64,000 nucleotides of DNA from positions 14,826,001 to 14,890,000 of the forward strand of contig AP031358.1 in NCBI GenBank assembly GCA_037833965.1. Direction: 5' to 3'. This DNA comes from Marchantia polymorpha subsp. ruderalis (lineage: Eukaryota > Streptophyta > Marchantiopsida > Marchantiales > Marchantiaceae). The notes beneath the pieces were generated by a model. The model was not told the DNA's origin. It ran no database searches and saw only the letters and a program-made list of their open reading frames with translations. Shown in pieces: positions 62,575 to 64,000 of the stretch. Numbering within the stretch: the first letter of the stretch is position 1; each line of letters opens with the position of its first letter. The position numbers and the translations under genes were made by a program.

Positions 62575-63459
62575 TCACTCCATTCGAAGGCAGTAGAAGA
62601 CCTTTCTTCCTTCGATCCTATTTACAGAGTCAACAAATTTCTCAATCTCTTGGATCGATCCGGTACGGAGATCAGGCCAGGGAAGGGACACGTCCACTCC
62701 AGTGCTATGCTTGTACCTGAGGCTACTGGTACTGGGAACTTGCATACTCCATCTCTTGAGCTCGTCCATGAAGGGTCGTAACTGATAGTGATTCAAGATG
62801 CGTTGATTTGTTCGGCTCACGTGAATATAACATCCGACTGTTTCAGAGTCTTCCGTGAATTGCAGATTCATAACCTTCTTTTGATCTCCAGAGATACTTG
62901 TCTGCTTGGAGAGGGAACTGGTTGAGCTCGCAGATTTCTGCATGGAACTGCTCCTTGTGCTAAATTCGGGAGTTCTGTCCACTCGGTAAGGCTCCTCGTA
63001 GTCCCATCGAAAACTTGGGCTGGGACTGTAAAGACTTCTGTGTTCCTCGGCTGTCGGCATGGCACTCCTGGTGGAAGTTTTGTCATCTTGCTTCCCATTT
63101 GCAGTACTCACGAAGCCTCCGGATTGATTCGAGCTAAGACTGGGGCATCTTGAAAATTGAGAAACCTTCTCAAAGATTATGTGTCCACCGGCCTTCGATC
63201 CTAATTCCTTTGCTGCTAAAGAATTGCTCCTCGCCATTGAAGCTGCAGTTTTTATTCTGTACTCGTCTCGCTCTGTGCATCCACTGTGTTCCTTCTCTCC
63301 CATCTGGCTCAAAATTATGCTTTCCACATTCGCCAAATTCTGGAGAAAGTCCACATTCTGGGGACTGTATGGCTCCGAGTCCACACTTCCTTCGTCTTCA
63401 TCATCGGGAATGATCTTCGGTCGACTGACACACGGAGAGAAGAAGCAGCCGGTACGCAT
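62575..63459 (-). CDS. Uncharacterised 294-residue protein, plant-type
   Basis: I do not recognise the family. The frame opens MRTGCFFSPCVSRPK after an in-frame TGA 30 bases upstream. An acidic stretch (PDDEDEGSVDSEP, about residues 18-30) follows, then a long Ser/Thr-rich, probably disordered middle (to about residue 195). The C-terminal 100 residues look folded: VGCYIHVSRTNQRIL, LRPFMDELKRWSMQV, LPWPDLRTGSIQEIEKFVDS, KVFYCLRME. The stop TGA overlaps a possible GTGAGT donor, so a further exon cannot be excluded. Upstream, a 70-codon frame (ATG 63,764 to 63,555) ends at AAG|GTACGT and could splice in phase to AAG|ATC at 63,414, replacing the first 15 codons. No signal peptide or membrane span is seen. 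Confidence 0.55.
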   Translation of the reverse strand: MRTGCFFSPCVSRPKIIPDDEDEGSVDSEPYSPQNVDFLQNLANVESIILSQMGEKEHSGCTERDEYRIKTAASMARSNSLAAKELGSKAGGHIIFEKVSQFSRCPSLSSNQSGGFVSTANGKQDDKTSTRSAMPTAEEHRSLYSPSPSFRWDYEEPYRVDRTPEFSTRSSSMQKSASSTSSLSKQTSISGDQKKVMNLQFTEDSETVGCYIHVSRTNQRILNHYQLRPFMDELKRWSMQVPSTSSLRYKHSTGVDVSLPWPDLRTGSIQEIEKFVDSVNRIEGRKVFYCLRME

Positions 63460-64000
63460 TTTCCAAAGACTGGAGTTTCAGTGATACTCAGCACTTGCAG
63501 CACTTGCAGGATCTTGCACTCTTGACTGATCGCTGTCAGGAATTCCTGACGTACCTTCCAAGCGCAAAGATCTACACCTGTTTCCAAGTGGACGAAGGAT
63601 AAATACTGAGAGCACAAAGTGGGTTGCTTCGAGTCCGATCCAACAGATTCATAGAATCTCGCAACGATGTGCTCGTTGAACAGGCGATTGATTGCAAACG
63701 GTAGCCTCTTTGATTCTACCGCTGATTTCCAAACTTTTGAATCTCCAACGACCGTTTTTCTCATCAGGAATTTCAAGCTTGTTGATGAATAGCAATGAAT
63801 CAGATGTCTTTCAACTTGGAGATGAACTACTCATTGCAGCCAAGTAAGCTGACGGTTCGGATTGACGGGCTATTTCAGAAGATATTATGCAGAACATGTT
63901 TTTGACAAGAAGTAAAGCGGACTCACAGCAATTGCTACAATCCTCAATCCTCAGCCGTTTCACCTCAAGTCCAATCATAAAAACGGTTGAGATTAAACAA
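63460..64000. other. Upstream region or first exon of the right-hand gene
   Basis: Contains the alternative upstream exon 63,764-63,555 (70 codons, with no domain recognised) and sequence to the window edge without other features. If that exon is real the gene is longer and may continue beyond the window. Confidence 0.35.

Noticed and set aside
63315..63554. Reading straight through from the 63,764 frame instead of splicing
   Set aside because: After the GTACGT donor this frame gives a low-complexity tail and overlaps the better 63,459-62,575 frame.

Overview
This is nuclear DNA from a land plant. Two genes reconstruct cleanly as multi-exon plant genes with GT-AG introns (plus one GC-AG intron): methionine S-methyltransferase, a plant enzyme, and an MTM1/SLC25A39-type mitochondrial carrier. 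Two Ty1/copia LTR retrotransposons carry the plant-type initiator-Met-tRNA primer site. Short introns, wide gene-poor spacing and alternation of SSR-rich, moderately GC-rich blocks with very AT-rich blocks would suit a bryophyte (moss or liverwort) or another early-diverging plant. That placement is inference; the species cannot be read from the sequence.

Layout: 1-23,700 holds no gene I can support. It is a mosaic of SSR-rich, GC-richer blocks (about 1-5,200, 8,150-11,170, 12,900-15,300) and AT-rich blocks (11,170-12,900, 16,000-20,000, 21,200-23,700). A decayed copia element on the + strand occupies about 23,711-28,181. The 12-exon MMT gene lies on the - strand (38,342 to 31,724; 1,079 codons plus stop, fully open). 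After an SSR-like and AT-rich spacer with a 35-bp tandem array and a perfect 55-bp duplication comes the 10-exon carrier gene, also on the - strand (48,580 to 44,980; 409 codons plus stop). A spacer with a few doubtful small ORFs follows. A long inverted-repeat (foldback-type) element sits at about 54,834-55,702, and a second copia element, on the - strand, at 55,989-60,704. The window ends with an unrecognised 294-codon - strand reading frame at 63,459-62,575.

The genes form no operon or cluster. MMT works in the cytosolic S-methylmethionine cycle. The carrier belongs to the inner mitochondrial membrane family linked to Mn-SOD activation, pyridoxal phosphate or glutathione handling. They share a strand but are about 6.6 kb apart with no visible functional link. 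I found no clearly new multi-gene system. The least explained structures are the foldback element, the paired perfect hairpins inside MMT intron 6, a 29-bp back-to-back palindrome at the scar of the first copia element, and a 41-base G homopolymer in intron 1 of the carrier gene.
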